Source: Nocardioides euryhalodurans (GTDB lineage Bacteria; Actinomycetota; Actinomycetes; Propionibacteriales; Nocardioidaceae). From it: a stretch of DNA of 64,000 nt. Below the pieces are notes generated by a model, which made no database searches, had not been told where the DNA came from, and worked only from the letters and a program-made list of their open reading frames with translations. Where the stretch lies: assembly GCF_004564375.1 (NCBI RefSeq), contig NZ_CP038267.1:1862501-1926500 (forward strand), written 5' to 3'. Position 1 is the stretch's first letter. Every line of letters starts with the position of its first letter. Position numbers and translations under genes: made by a program. Below, piece after piece: positions 15,852-23,935 of the stretch.

Positions 15852-17317
15852 CCGCCGAGCGGGACCTGCCACTCCAGCCGGGTGCCACGGGGCACGGCCG
15901 CACGCACGTCCAGGCTCCCCCCCAGGTCCTCGGCACGGCGCCGCAGGTTGCGGAGCCCGCTCTCGTACACCTCGGCGTCCAGCCCACGGCCGTCGTCGGT
16001 GACCACGAGGGTGAAGCGCTCCTCGGCCACGGTCACCTCCACGTGGCAGCTGCTCGCGCCTGCATGGCGGGCACAGTTGGCCAGCGCTTCGCGCAGGACC
16101 GTCGGCGCGTGGTCCGCGACGGGCTGGCCGACCAAGGAGTCCACCGGCCCCCAGGTGTGGATCGAGGGCCGGAAGCCCAGCGCGGGGGCGTACTCCTGCG
16201 CGAGCGCCGCGATGCTCTCCCGCAGGCTGGCCTCGCGGCCGTGCTGCAGCTCGAAGATGGTGGCGCGGATGTCGCGGATCGTCTGCTCGAGGTCGCGGAC
16301 CGTCTCGTCGATCCGGTGCTGGGTGACCGGGGGGTTTGGGGCCCGGGAGGACGCGCGCAACGCCATCCCCGTCGCGAACAGTCGCTGGATCACCTGGTCG
16401 TGCAGCTCCTGGGCGATCCGGTCCCGGTCGGCGGCGACGACCTCGTGCTGGCGCGCCTGCAGGAGCACCGCGCGGTCGAGGGCGAGCGAGCCCTGGGTCG
16501 CGAACGAGGTGAGCAGGTCACGGTCCTCCGCCGGCAGCCGACCGCGTCCGCGGTCGACGCGGACCAGCAGCACCCCCGCGACGGTGAGCACGCTGGAGAG
16601 CGGCAGGCCGACCACGGTCCCCCGGACGCCGTACGTCGCCTCGAAGGGCTCGCCGGTCTCGCGCGCCCGGCGGACCTGCGGCCCCACCTCGTCGAGCAGG
16701 TCGCGCAGCGTCGTGGGCTCGTCCCAGCCGACGGCCGGGACGTCGAAGCCGTGATCGCCGGCGCCGATGACCGCGGCCGAGGAGCCGCGGACGATCCGAC
16801 GGGCGCCCGCCACGATCCTGGTGAGCAGCTCGACGAGGTGCACCGGTGGGTGGAAGGCCTCCGCCAGCTCGGCGGTCGCCTCGACCCACTCGCGGCGCCG
16901 CTCGCTGAGGGCGTACGCGCGGGCGTTGCGCACCGCCACCCCCGCCACGCGCGCCAGGGCGCGGACGGCGACCTCGTCCTCGTCGGTGAACGCGTGGTCG
17001 CCCCCGGAGAGCACGAGCCGGGCGAAGAGCGTCTCCCCGTCGCGGATGGAGGCCACGAGGGCGCCGGCCGCCCGGGCCTCGCGCGGCTCCGCGGCCGCGA
17101 GGTCGCGCGCCTCCTGCCCGGTGAGGCCGTCCAGGAGGACCTCGTCGACCTCACCGTGCTCGTCGAGCACCACGAGGGCGCCGCCCCGGGTCCCGGACCG
17201 GGACCTGGCCGAGGTCAGGGAGCGGCGCAGGACCGTGTCGAGGTCGAGGTCCGCGGCGGGCGCCAGCAGGACCTCGAGAGGGAGGTCGACCAGCTGCTCT
17301 GCGCCCGGGATACGCAC
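15845..17317 (-). CDS. GAF-domain sensor histidine kinase, DevS/NarL-system type
   Basis: This cytoplasmic two-component sensor has 490 aa. Two GAF-like domains (about 15-135 and 150-285) precede a HisKA_3 dimerisation domain, with the phospho-accepting His306 in IAQELHDQVIQRLF. A HATPase_c domain follows, with EALANCARHAGASSCHVEV and TDDGRGLD. The ELHDQVIQRLF form is that of DevS/DosT-like kinases. I see no haem-ligand evidence. No response regulator is encoded nearby, so it is an orphan in this window. The GTG start has TAGGCT (17324-17329) ending 6 bp upstream and no ribosome binding site, so the message is probably leaderless. Confidence 0.9.
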   Translation of the reverse strand: MRIPGAEQLVDLPLEVLLAPAADLDLDTVLRRSLTSARSRSGTRGGALVVLDEHGEVDEVLLDGLTGQEARDLAAAEPREARAAGALVASIRDGETLFARLVLSGGDHAFTDEDEVAVRALARVAGVAVRNARAYALSERRREWVEATAELAEAFHPPVHLVELLTRIVAGARRIVRGSSAAVIGAGDHGFDVPAVGWDEPTTLRDLLDEVGPQVRRARETGEPFEATYGVRGTVVGLPLSSVLTVAGVLLVRVDRGRGRLPAEDRDLLTSFATQGSLALDRAVLLQARQHEVVAADRDRIAQELHDQVIQRLFATGMALRASSRAPNPPVTQHRIDETVRDLEQTIRDIRATIFELQHGREASLRESIAALAQEYAPALGFRPSIHTWGPVDSLVGQPVADHAPTVLREALANCARHAGASSCHVEVTVAEERFTLVVTDDGRGLDAEVYESGLRNLRRRAEDLGGSLDVRAAVPRGTRLEWQVPLGGQ

Positions 17318-17363
17318 GGGGGGAGCCTACCGAGGCCGCCGCGGAGCGGACGAAATGGGACGA

Positions 17364-17422
17364 CCCGCAGGTGCGGCGCCGAAGCGCCCCTCCGGACGGA
17401 CGTGGTCCGGATCACCTGCGGG
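17364..17422 (-). ncRNA. Candidate structured RNA: three-way junction upstream of the histidine kinase
   Basis: A perfect 10-bp outer stem (17364-17373 with 17413-17422) encloses two further perfect hairpins: a 5-bp stem 17375-17379/17384-17388 and a 7-bp stem 17391-17397/17405-17411. Read on the minus strand, the 5-bp stem is closed by a C(UUCG)G tetraloop, which points to minus-strand RNA. It lies 34 bp before the kinase -10 box and downstream of a small ORF with its own promoter. It may be the 3' end or terminator of that small transcript, or a regulatory RNA. I do not recognise it as a known family. Confidence 0.5.
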
Positions 17423-17490
17423 CCGGGTGACTGCCATGGATTCGTCAGCAGCCGGTGCCGGGTGACTCCACCCGACGGGACTACTGGCTG

Positions 17491-17529
17491 CTAGCGGGCA
17501 GCCACCTCACGCGTCCTTGAAGAATTCAT
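17491..17529 (-). CDS. Candidate 12-codon small ORF with an extended Shine-Dalgarno
   Basis: ATG at 17529-17527 opens a 12-residue peptide, MNSSRTREVAAR, ending in TAG. It is preceded by AAAGGAGGTGGTCC (17548-17535), complementary at 13 of 14 positions to the 16S rRNA 3' end, and by a good promoter. Such a strong start before so short a frame suggests a leader peptide or a translation-sensing element. Translation is inferred, not shown. It lies in the 292-bp gap between the ABC exporter gene and the kinase, which holds no longer gene. Confidence 0.45.
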   Translation of the reverse strand: MNSSRTREVAAR

Positions 17530-17561
17530 TCTCCGGACCACCTCCTTTCCCGTGTGCGCCC

Positions 17562-17590
17562 ACGCTACGACCCGACCCGAGCGCCTTCAA
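17562..17590 (-). promoter_or_regulatory. Housekeeping-type promoter for the small ORF / RNA
   Basis: On the minus strand TTGAAG (17590-17585) is followed after exactly 17 bases by TAGCGT (17567-17562). Transcription would start near 17555, just before the extended Shine-Dalgarno. It lies between the stop of the ABC exporter gene (17610) and the small ORF. Confidence 0.55.
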
Positions 17591-17609
17591 GGCAATTCCC
17601 ACCGGGTGG

Positions 17610-19604
17610 TCACGCCGGCGTCCCGACCGGGTCCTCCTCGGTCATCGGCCGGGTGAACTGTGCCCGGTGCAGCCGCGCGTAGGCGCCGTCGCGCGCCAGC
17701 AGCTGCTCGTGGGTGCCCTGCTCGACGATCGCGCCGTCCTCCATCACCAGGATCAGGTCGGCGTCCCGGATGGTGGAGAGCCGGTGCGCGATGACGAACG
17801 AGGTCCGGTCGGCCCGCAACGCGGCCATCGCGCGCTGGACCAGCACCTCGGTCCGGGTGTCGACCGAGGAGGTGGCCTCGTCGAGGATCAGCAGCGCCGG
17901 ACCGGTGAGGAAGGCACGGGCGATGGTGACCAGCTGCCGCTCGCCGGCCGAGAGGTTCGAGCCGTCCTCGTCGATCACGGTGTCGTAGCCGTCGGGCAGC
18001 GAGTGCACGAACCTGTCGACGTACGTCGCCCGGGCCGCCTCGAGCACCTCCTCCTCGCTCGCGTCGGGCCGGCCGTAGCCGATGTTGTCGCGGATCGTGC
18101 CCTCGAACAGCCACGCGTCCTGCAGCACCATCCCGGTCTGGGCGCGCAGCACCGGCCGGGGGAGCTCGGCGACGTCGATGCCGTCCAGGGTGATGCGGCC
18201 GGCGTCGAGCTCGTAGAAGCGCATCACCAGGTTGACCAGGGTGGTCTTGCCGGCCCCGGTCGGGCCGACGATGGCGACCGTGTGGCCGGGCGCGGCCACC
18301 AGCGAAAGGTCCTGGATCAGCGGCCGCTCGGGGTCGTAGGAGAACGCGACGTGCTCGAAGCGGACCTCCCCCCGGGCCCGGTCCCCGGTCCGCTGCCCGG
18401 CCGTGGTGTCGGGGCGGTCGGGCTCCTCCTCCTCGGCGTCGAGCAGCTCGAAGACCCGCTCGGCGGACGCGACCCCGGACTGCAGCAGGTTCGTCATCGA
18501 GGCCACCTGCGTGAGCGGCTGGGTGAACTGGCGCGTGTACTGGATGAACGCCTGCACCTCCCCCAGCGAGATCGACCCGCTGGCGACGCGGAGGCCGCCG
18601 AGGACGGCGATCACGACGTAGTTGAGGTTCCCGATGAACATCATGATCGGCATGATCAGGCCGCTGACGAACTGGGCGCCGAACGAGGCCCGGTAGAGCT
18701 CCTCGTTCTGCTCGGCGAAGACCCGCTCCACCTCGGACCGGCGGCCGTACACCTTGACCAGCGCGTGGCCGGAGAAGGTCTCCTCGACGTGGCCGTTGAG
18801 GGAGCCCGTACGACGCCACTGCTGCACGAACAGTCCCTGCGACCGCTTCATCACCTGCGCGGTCACGACCATCGTGATCGGCACCGAGACCAGCGCCACC
18901 AGCGCGAGCAGCGGGGAGATCCAGAACATCATCGACAGCACCGCGAGCACCGTCAGCAGGGAGGTCAGCAGCTGGCTCATCGTCTGCTGCAGGGTCTGGC
19001 TGACGTTGTCGATGTCGTTGGTGACCCGGCTCAGGAGCTCACCGCGCGGCTGCTTGTCGAAGTAGCCCAGCGGCAGCGCGTGGACCTTGTCCTCGACGTC
19101 GGCGCGCATCCGCCGGACGGTGCCCTGCACGACGTCGTTGAGGAGGTAGCCCGCCAGCCAGGCGAGCAGGGAGCCGACGACGTAGATCACCAGCACCAGC
19201 ACCAGCACCCGGGCGACCGCGTCGAAGTCGACGCCCTGGCCGGGGACCACGTCCATGGCCGAGACCATCGAGGCGACCTGGTCCTCGCCCTGGCGTCGCA
19301 GCCCGTCCACAGCCTCGGCCTTGGTGAGCCCGGCGGGGAGCCCACCACCGATGAGCCCGGCGAAGATCAGGTCGGTCGCGTGGCCGAGCACCCGCGGCCC
19401 GACCGACATCGCGGCCACGCTGAGCACGGTGAGGGCCAGCACGGCGTACGCCTTGTGCCGCTCGGGACGCATCCTGCGCAGCAGCCGCTTGGCGGAGGGC
19501 ATGAAGTGGCTGGCCTTCTGGCCGATCATGCCGCCGCCCATCGGGCCGCGGCCAGGGCCGCCCGGGCCGCCCTGGACCCGCTCGGTCTCCTTGAGCTGGC
19601 TCAT
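17610..19604 (-). CDS. ABC exporter subunit (fused permease-ATPase), catalytically complete half
   Basis: This multidrug/lipid-type ABC exporter half has 664 aa, with six membrane segments (about 50-370) followed by an ATPase domain. Its nucleotide site has Walker A GPTGAGKTT, signature LSAGERQL, Walker B LLILDEATSS with the catalytic Glu, and a switch His in VIAHRLSTI. The N-terminus carries a Gly/Pro-rich cytoplasmic tail. It is paired with the upstream gene, whose ATPase site is degenerate, so the two probably form a heterodimer like TM287/288. Both follow a TetR gene in one operon; the substrate is unknown. Confidence 0.93.
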   Translation of the reverse strand: MSQLKETERVQGGPGGPGRGPMGGGMIGQKASHFMPSAKRLLRRMRPERHKAYAVLALTVLSVAAMSVGPRVLGHATDLIFAGLIGGGLPAGLTKAEAVDGLRRQGEDQVASMVSAMDVVPGQGVDFDAVARVLVLVLVIYVVGSLLAWLAGYLLNDVVQGTVRRMRADVEDKVHALPLGYFDKQPRGELLSRVTNDIDNVSQTLQQTMSQLLTSLLTVLAVLSMMFWISPLLALVALVSVPITMVVTAQVMKRSQGLFVQQWRRTGSLNGHVEETFSGHALVKVYGRRSEVERVFAEQNEELYRASFGAQFVSGLIMPIMMFIGNLNYVVIAVLGGLRVASGSISLGEVQAFIQYTRQFTQPLTQVASMTNLLQSGVASAERVFELLDAEEEEPDRPDTTAGQRTGDRARGEVRFEHVAFSYDPERPLIQDLSLVAAPGHTVAIVGPTGAGKTTLVNLVMRFYELDAGRITLDGIDVAELPRPVLRAQTGMVLQDAWLFEGTIRDNIGYGRPDASEEEVLEAARATYVDRFVHSLPDGYDTVIDEDGSNLSAGERQLVTIARAFLTGPALLILDEATSSVDTRTEVLVQRAMAALRADRTSFVIAHRLSTIRDADLILVMEDGAIVEQGTHEQLLARDGAYARLHRAQFTRPMTEEDPVGTPA

Positions 19605-19674
19605 CTCGGGGTCCCCTCGGGATCGTGGGCGGGAGGGGCGAAGCGGGAGGAGCCCGCGATGTCGCGGGGTGAAG

Positions 19675-21408
19675 TCATGCTGCCTCCTCCCCGGTGAGCT
19701 GGGAGGCGACGATCTCCCGGTAGGTCTCGCACGTGTCGAGCAGCTCGTCGTGGGAGCCGCGCCCGACCACCCGACCGTCCTCGAGGACCAGGATCAGGTC
19801 GGCGTCACGGATGGTGGAGACCCGCTGGGCGACCACGACGACCGTGGCGTCGCGGGTGACCGGTCGCAGGGCCGCCCGGAGCCGGGCGTCCGTCGCGAGG
19901 TCCAGCGCGGAGAAGCTGTCGTCGAAGAGGTAGATCTCCGGGCGTCGTACAACGGCCCGCGCGATCGCCAACCGCTGCCGCTGCCCGCCGGAGAGGTTGG
20001 TCCCGCCCTGGGAGACGTCGTGGTCGAGCCCGTCGGGGAGCCGCTCGACGAAGTCGCGGGCCTGCGCGATCTCCAGCGCGTCCCAGACCTCCTCGTCGGT
20101 CGCGTCGGGCTTCCCGTAGCGGACGTTCTCGGCGACGGTGCCGGTGAAGAGGAACGCTTTCTGGGGCACCAGCCCCAGCCGCGACCACAGCGTCTCCGGG
20201 TCGAGGTCGCGCACGTCGTGACCGTCCACGACGACGCTGCCGGAGGTGGCGTCGAAGAGCCGCGGCACCAGGTTGACCAGGGTGGACTTGCCGGCACCGG
20301 TGGACCCGATGACCGCGACCGTCTGCCCGGCCCGGGCCTCGAAGGAGACGTCCTGGAGGACCGGTCGGTCGGCGCCGGGGTAGGCGAAGGTGACGTCGTC
20401 GAGGACCAGGCTCCCCCGCTCGGCCAGGGTCGTGACCGGCTGCTCGGGCGGCCGGACCGAGGTCTCGGTGTCGAGAACCTCGCTGATCCGGTCGGCGCAG
20501 ACCGCCGAGCGCGGGATCATCATCATCATGAAGGTCGCCATCATCACCGACATCACGATCTGCATCAGGTAGGCGAGGTACGCGGTCAGCGCGCCCACCT
20601 GCATCTCGCCGCTCTCGACCCGGTGGCCGCCGAACCACAGCACCGCCACCGACGCGACGTTGGCCACCAGCATCACCGTGGGGAACATCGCCGCCAGCCA
20701 CCTGCCGGCGCGCACCGAGACCTCGGTGAGCTCCTCGTTGGCGCCCCGGAAGCGCTTCGTCTCCTGCTGCTCCGTGACGAAGGCGCGGACCACCCGGACG
20801 CCCGTGATCTGCTCACGCAGCAGCCGGTTGACCTCGTCGATCCGCTCCTGCATGAGCCGGAAGCTCGGCACCATCCGGCTCACGATGAAGCCGATCGAGA
20901 TCGCCAGCGCCGGGACGATCGCGGCCACCAGCCACGAGAGCCCCGCGTCGACCTGGACCGCCATCACGATGCCGCCCACCATCATGATCGGCGCCGAGAC
21001 CATGAGCGTCCCGCCCAGGAGCACCAGCATCTGCACCTGCTGGACGTCGTTGGTCTCGCGGGTGATCAGCGACGGCGCGCCGAACTGCTGCACCTCCCGG
21101 GTCGAGAACGACCCGACCCGCGCGAAGAGGGCGCCCCGGACGTCGCGACCGAAACCCATCGCGTTGCGGGCCGAGAACCACACCGCGCCGATCGAGCAGG
21201 CGACCTGGACGAGGGTGACGGCGAGCATGATCGCGCCGTGGCGGACGATGAAGCCGGTGTCGCCGGTGACGATGCCCTCGTCGATGATCTCGGCGTTGAG
21301 GCTGGGCAGGTAGAGCATCGCGACGGTGCCGACGAACTGGAGCGCGACGACGGCGAGCAGCGCGGCCCGGTAGGGCCGGAGGTAGGTGCGGACGAGTCGG
21401 AGCAGCAT
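19675..21408 (-). CDS. ABC exporter subunit (fused permease-ATPase), degenerate-site half
   Basis: This 577-aa half-transporter has six membrane segments (about 15-310), then an ATPase domain with Walker A GSTGAGKST and signature LSGGQRQRLAIARA. The Walker B is IYLFDDSFSALD, with Asp in place of the catalytic Glu, and the switch loop reads VVAQRVSTI, with Gln in place of His. These are the usual changes in the non-hydrolytic site of heterodimeric exporters. The ATG overlaps the upstream TetR stop by one base (TGATG). The partner lies 70 bp downstream. Confidence 0.93.
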   Translation of the reverse strand: MLLRLVRTYLRPYRAALLAVVALQFVGTVAMLYLPSLNAEIIDEGIVTGDTGFIVRHGAIMLAVTLVQVACSIGAVWFSARNAMGFGRDVRGALFARVGSFSTREVQQFGAPSLITRETNDVQQVQMLVLLGGTLMVSAPIMMVGGIVMAVQVDAGLSWLVAAIVPALAISIGFIVSRMVPSFRLMQERIDEVNRLLREQITGVRVVRAFVTEQQETKRFRGANEELTEVSVRAGRWLAAMFPTVMLVANVASVAVLWFGGHRVESGEMQVGALTAYLAYLMQIVMSVMMATFMMMMIPRSAVCADRISEVLDTETSVRPPEQPVTTLAERGSLVLDDVTFAYPGADRPVLQDVSFEARAGQTVAVIGSTGAGKSTLVNLVPRLFDATSGSVVVDGHDVRDLDPETLWSRLGLVPQKAFLFTGTVAENVRYGKPDATDEEVWDALEIAQARDFVERLPDGLDHDVSQGGTNLSGGQRQRLAIARAVVRRPEIYLFDDSFSALDLATDARLRAALRPVTRDATVVVVAQRVSTIRDADLILVLEDGRVVGRGSHDELLDTCETYREIVASQLTGEEAA

Positions 21409-21998
21409 CAGTCCTCCCTCTCCCGGGTGGGGTCGAGCAGGCCGTCGAGGAGCACGTCGACGATCTCGCGTGGGCTCAGGGTCCTGCCGTCGGCGATCCC
21501 GGGGTGGGAGCCGGCGAAGGTCAGCAGCCGGATGACGTGGAGCGCGCGCTCCGGCTCGATGCGCAGCCGGGCTGCGTCGGCGCCGAGGACGTCGCGCACC
21601 AGCGGCTCGAGCCGCGCGTCCCAGCGCTTGCGGAACTCACGGCGGTGCTCCTTGTCCGGCGAGACCATGCCGAGCCGGTCCATCAGCAGGAACACCCGGG
21701 AGAACCGCTGCTGCATGGCGGTCACGAGCGCCTCCAGGCGCTCTCGCAGCGGGGCGTCGAGGTCGATCGCGCGCAGGTCCGCCTCGTAGCGCTCGGGCTC
21801 GAGGGCGGCGCGGACGGCGGCCTCGACGAGCTCGTCCTTGCTGGCGAACGCCCGGAAGATGGTCCCCTCGGCCACGCCCGCGGCCCCGGCGATCTGCCGG
21901 GTCGTGACGGCGCGACCGTGCTCGAACAGCAGCGGCACCGTGGCCTCCACGAGGGAGGCGCGGCGCTGGTCGGGAGTGAGCGGGGTGGCGCGGGGCAC
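21408..21998 (-). CDS. TetR-family regulator of the ABC exporter operon
   Basis: This 196-aa protein has an N-terminal helix-turn-helix (about 28-50, TTRQIAGAAGVAEGTIFRAF) and a helical ligand domain. It is first in the operon with the two exporter genes, a common drug-efflux layout. The GTG start is 6 bp after TAGGGT (22010-22005), which pairs with TTGTGA (22033-22028) at 17 bp. A perfect 20-bp palindrome fills that spacer. Autorepression released by an exported compound is the likely logic. Confidence 0.92.
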   Translation of the reverse strand: MPRATPLTPDQRRASLVEATVPLLFEHGRAVTTRQIAGAAGVAEGTIFRAFASKDELVEAAVRAALEPERYEADLRAIDLDAPLRERLEALVTAMQQRFSRVFLLMDRLGMVSPDKEHRREFRKRWDARLEPLVRDVLGADAARLRIEPERALHVIRLLTFAGSHPGIADGRTLSPREIVDVLLDGLLDPTRERED

Positions 21999-22011
21999 CG
22001 GTCCACCCTAA

Positions 22012-22031
22012 GTGAGTGAGCGCTCACTCAC
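22012..22031. promoter_or_regulatory. Palindromic TetR operator
   Basis: GTGAGTGAGCGCTCACTCAC is a perfect 20-bp palindrome between the -35 (TTGTGA, 22033-22028) and -10 (TAGGGT, 22010-22005) of the TetR-exporter promoter on the minus strand. The motif (GTGAGTGAGCG and its complement) is of the kind bound by many actinobacterial TetR repressors. Binding here would block RNA polymerase directly. Confidence 0.8.
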
Positions 22032-22047
22032 AAGCGGGTTCCGCGCC

Positions 22048-22689
22048 TCAGGGAGCGAGCCGCTCCACCTGCCACTCCTCGCCGACGCGCTGGTAGACCA
22101 GGCGGTCGTGCATCCGCCCGGGCCGCCCCTGCCAGAACTCCACGGCCGTCGGGACGACGAGGTAGCCGCCCCAGGTGTCGGGCACCGGCACCTCGCGTCC
22201 CTCGAAACGGGCCGCCACGTCGTCGTACGCCGCCTGGAGCTCGGCGCGGTCGGCGACCGGTCGTGACTGCTGCGAGGCGTGGGCGCCGAGCTGGGAACCG
22301 CGGGGGCGGGAGGCGAAGTAGCGATCCACCTCCTCGCGCGGCAGCTCGCGGGCCACGCCGTCGACCCGGACCTGCCGCTCGAGCGGGTGCCACGGGAAGA
22401 GCAGCGCGCAGTGCTCGTTGACCGCCAGCTCCGTGCCCTTGCGGGAGCCGAGGTTGGTGAAGAAGACGAAGCCCGCCGGCGAGACGCCCTTGAGCAGCAC
22501 CATCCGCGAGGACGGCCGACCGTCGGACGCCACGGTCGAGACGACCATGGCGTTGGGCTCGTGGAGACCCGCACCCTGCGCCTCCGCGAACCACCGGTCG
22601 AACATCGCCCACGGGTCCGGGGCCAGGTCGGACTCGCGCAGGCCCCGGTCGGCGTACTCGCGCCGCAACCCGGCGATGTCCCCGCTCAT
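22048..22689 (-). CDS. pdxH: Pyridoxamine/pyridoxine 5'-phosphate oxidase PdxH
   Basis: PdxH is an FMN enzyme that oxidises pyridoxine or pyridoxamine 5'-phosphate to pyridoxal 5'-phosphate, the last step of vitamin B6 synthesis or salvage. The 213-aa protein shows the family blocks: EPNAMVVSTV, GRPSSRMVLLKGV, FFTNLGSRKG, RGSQLGAHASQQS and the C-terminal EFWQGRPGRMHDRLVY and WQVERLAP. The ATG at 22689 lies 7 bp after TAGCAT (22702-22697) with no ribosome binding site, suggesting a leaderless message. It is divergent from citrate synthase and shares a promoter motif with it. Confidence 0.96.
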   Translation of the reverse strand: MSGDIAGLRREYADRGLRESDLAPDPWAMFDRWFAEAQGAGLHEPNAMVVSTVASDGRPSSRMVLLKGVSPAGFVFFTNLGSRKGTELAVNEHCALLFPWHPLERQVRVDGVARELPREEVDRYFASRPRGSQLGAHASQQSRPVADRAELQAAYDDVAARFEGREVPVPDTWGGYLVVPTAVEFWQGRPGRMHDRLVYQRVGEEWQVERLAP

Positions 22690-22702
22690 GGCGTCGATGC
22701 TA

Positions 22703-22762
22703 GGGCGTGTCTCCCAGCTCCGTGGCCTGCTGCGCGCCGGCCGAGAGCTGAGAGACACACCC
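22703..22762. promoter_or_regulatory. Shared 18-bp motif in inverted copies between pdxH and citrate synthase
   Basis: GAGCTGGGAGACACGCCC (minus strand, 22720-22703) and GAGCTGAGAGACACACCC (plus strand, 22745-22762) match at 16 of 18 positions. Each copy sits just upstream of a likely -10 and in the same orientation relative to its gene: TAGCAT for pdxH and CAGAAT (22776-22781) for citrate synthase. This suggests one regulator acting on both divergent promoters. An RNA hairpin is the alternative reading. Confidence 0.5.
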
Positions 22763-22822
22763 GAGGCGGAGGGTGCAGAATGCGGTCGGCGCCCCAGCCG
22801 ACACACGCGACGAAGGAGTCCC

Positions 22823-23935
22823 ATGAGCGACCGCCCCGAGGTGCACCACGGTCTGGAGGGCGTGGTCGCCTTCGAGTCCGAGATCGCGGAGCCCGACAAG
22901 GAGGGGTCGGCGCTGCGCTACCGGGGTGTCGACATCGAGGAGCTCGCCGGGCGGGTGCCCTTCGAGAACGTGTGGGGCCTGCTCGTCGACGGCTCCTACT
23001 CCCCCGGCCTGCCGCCGGCGGAGCCGTACAACATCGCGATCCACACCGGCGACGTCCGCGCCGACGTCCAGGCGAGCGTCGCGATGCTGGCGCCGATGCT
23101 GGGCATGGGGCAGACCTACGACATCTCCGACGAGCAGGCGCGGCTCGACCTGTCCCGGGTCGCGGTGATGGTGCTGTCGTACGCCGCGCAGTCCGCGCGC
23201 GGACTCGGACTGCCGGTCGTGCCGCAGAGCGAGGTCGACCGCGGCCGGACGCTGGCGGAGCGCTTCCTCATCCGGTGGCGGGGCGAGGCCGATCCCGCCC
23301 ACGTCCGGGCGATCGACGCCTACTGGTCCTCGGCCGCCGAGCACGGCATGAACGCCTCGACCTTCACGGCCCGCGTCATCACCTCCACCGGCGCCGACGT
23401 CGCCGCCGCCTTCTCGGGCGCGATCGGCGCCATGAGCGGCCCGCTCCACGGCGGAGCACCCTCGCGCGTGCTCGGGATGATCGAGGAGGTCGAGCGGCGC
23501 GGCGACGCGCGCGCCTACGTCAAGGAGCTGCTCGACGACAGGCAACGGCTGATGGGCTTCGGCCACCGCGTCTACCGCGCGGAGGACCCGCGGGCGCGGG
23601 TGCTGCGTCGTACGGCGCGCGAGCTCGACGCCCCTCGCTACGAGGTCGCCGTGCAGCTCGAGCAGGCGGCGCTCGCCGAGCTGCGCGAACGTCGGCCCGA
23701 CCGCGTGCTCGAGACGAACGTCGAGTTCTGGGCGGCGATCGTGCTCGACTTCGCCGACGTGCCGGCGCCGATGTTCACCTCGATGTTCACCTGCGCCCGG
23801 ACCGGCGGCTGGTCGGCCCACATCCTGGAGCAGAAGCGGACCGGGCGGCTGATCCGCCCCTCCGCCGTCTACACCGGCCCCCCGGAGCGCCGGGCCGCCG
23901 ACGTGGCGGGCTGGCAGCAGGGGTGGGCGAGCTGA
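22823..23935 (+). CDS. Citrate synthase (second-type, actinobacterial)
   Basis: This enzyme condenses oxaloacetate with acetyl-CoA to citrate; a 2-methylcitrate synthase activity cannot be excluded. The 370-aa length is that of the short Gram-positive form. Visible sites are the acyl-CoA/oxaloacetate motif MSGPLHGGAPSRV, the catalytic GFGHRVYRAEDPRA and the late ARTGGWSAHILEQ block. The ATG at 22823 has GAAGGAG 6 bp upstream. It overlaps the following GNAT gene. Confidence 0.92.
   Translation: MSDRPEVHHGLEGVVAFESEIAEPDKEGSALRYRGVDIEELAGRVPFENVWGLLVDGSYSPGLPPAEPYNIAIHTGDVRADVQASVAMLAPMLGMGQTYDISDEQARLDLSRVAVMVLSYAAQSARGLGLPVVPQSEVDRGRTLAERFLIRWRGEADPAHVRAIDAYWSSAAEHGMNASTFTARVITSTGADVAAAFSGAIGAMSGPLHGGAPSRVLGMIEEVERRGDARAYVKELLDDRQRLMGFGHRVYRAEDPRARVLRRTARELDAPRYEVAVQLEQAALAELRERRPDRVLETNVEFWAAIVLDFADVPAPMFTSMFTCARTGGWSAHILEQKRTGRLIRPSAVYTGPPERRAADVAGWQQGWAS

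Noticed and set aside
15617..17494. Plus-strand frame of about 625 codons covering the histidine kinase.
   Set aside because: Antisense to a kinase with all catalytic motifs; no credible start or domain.
17535..17550. GGACCACCTCCTTT on the plus strand looks like the 3' end of 16S rRNA.
   Set aside because: No rRNA sequence precedes it; on the minus strand it is a Shine-Dalgarno before a short ORF.
17517..21789. Two long plus-strand frames opposite the ABC exporter genes.
   Set aside because: Both exporter genes are unambiguous on the minus strand; the plus frames are low-complexity shadows.
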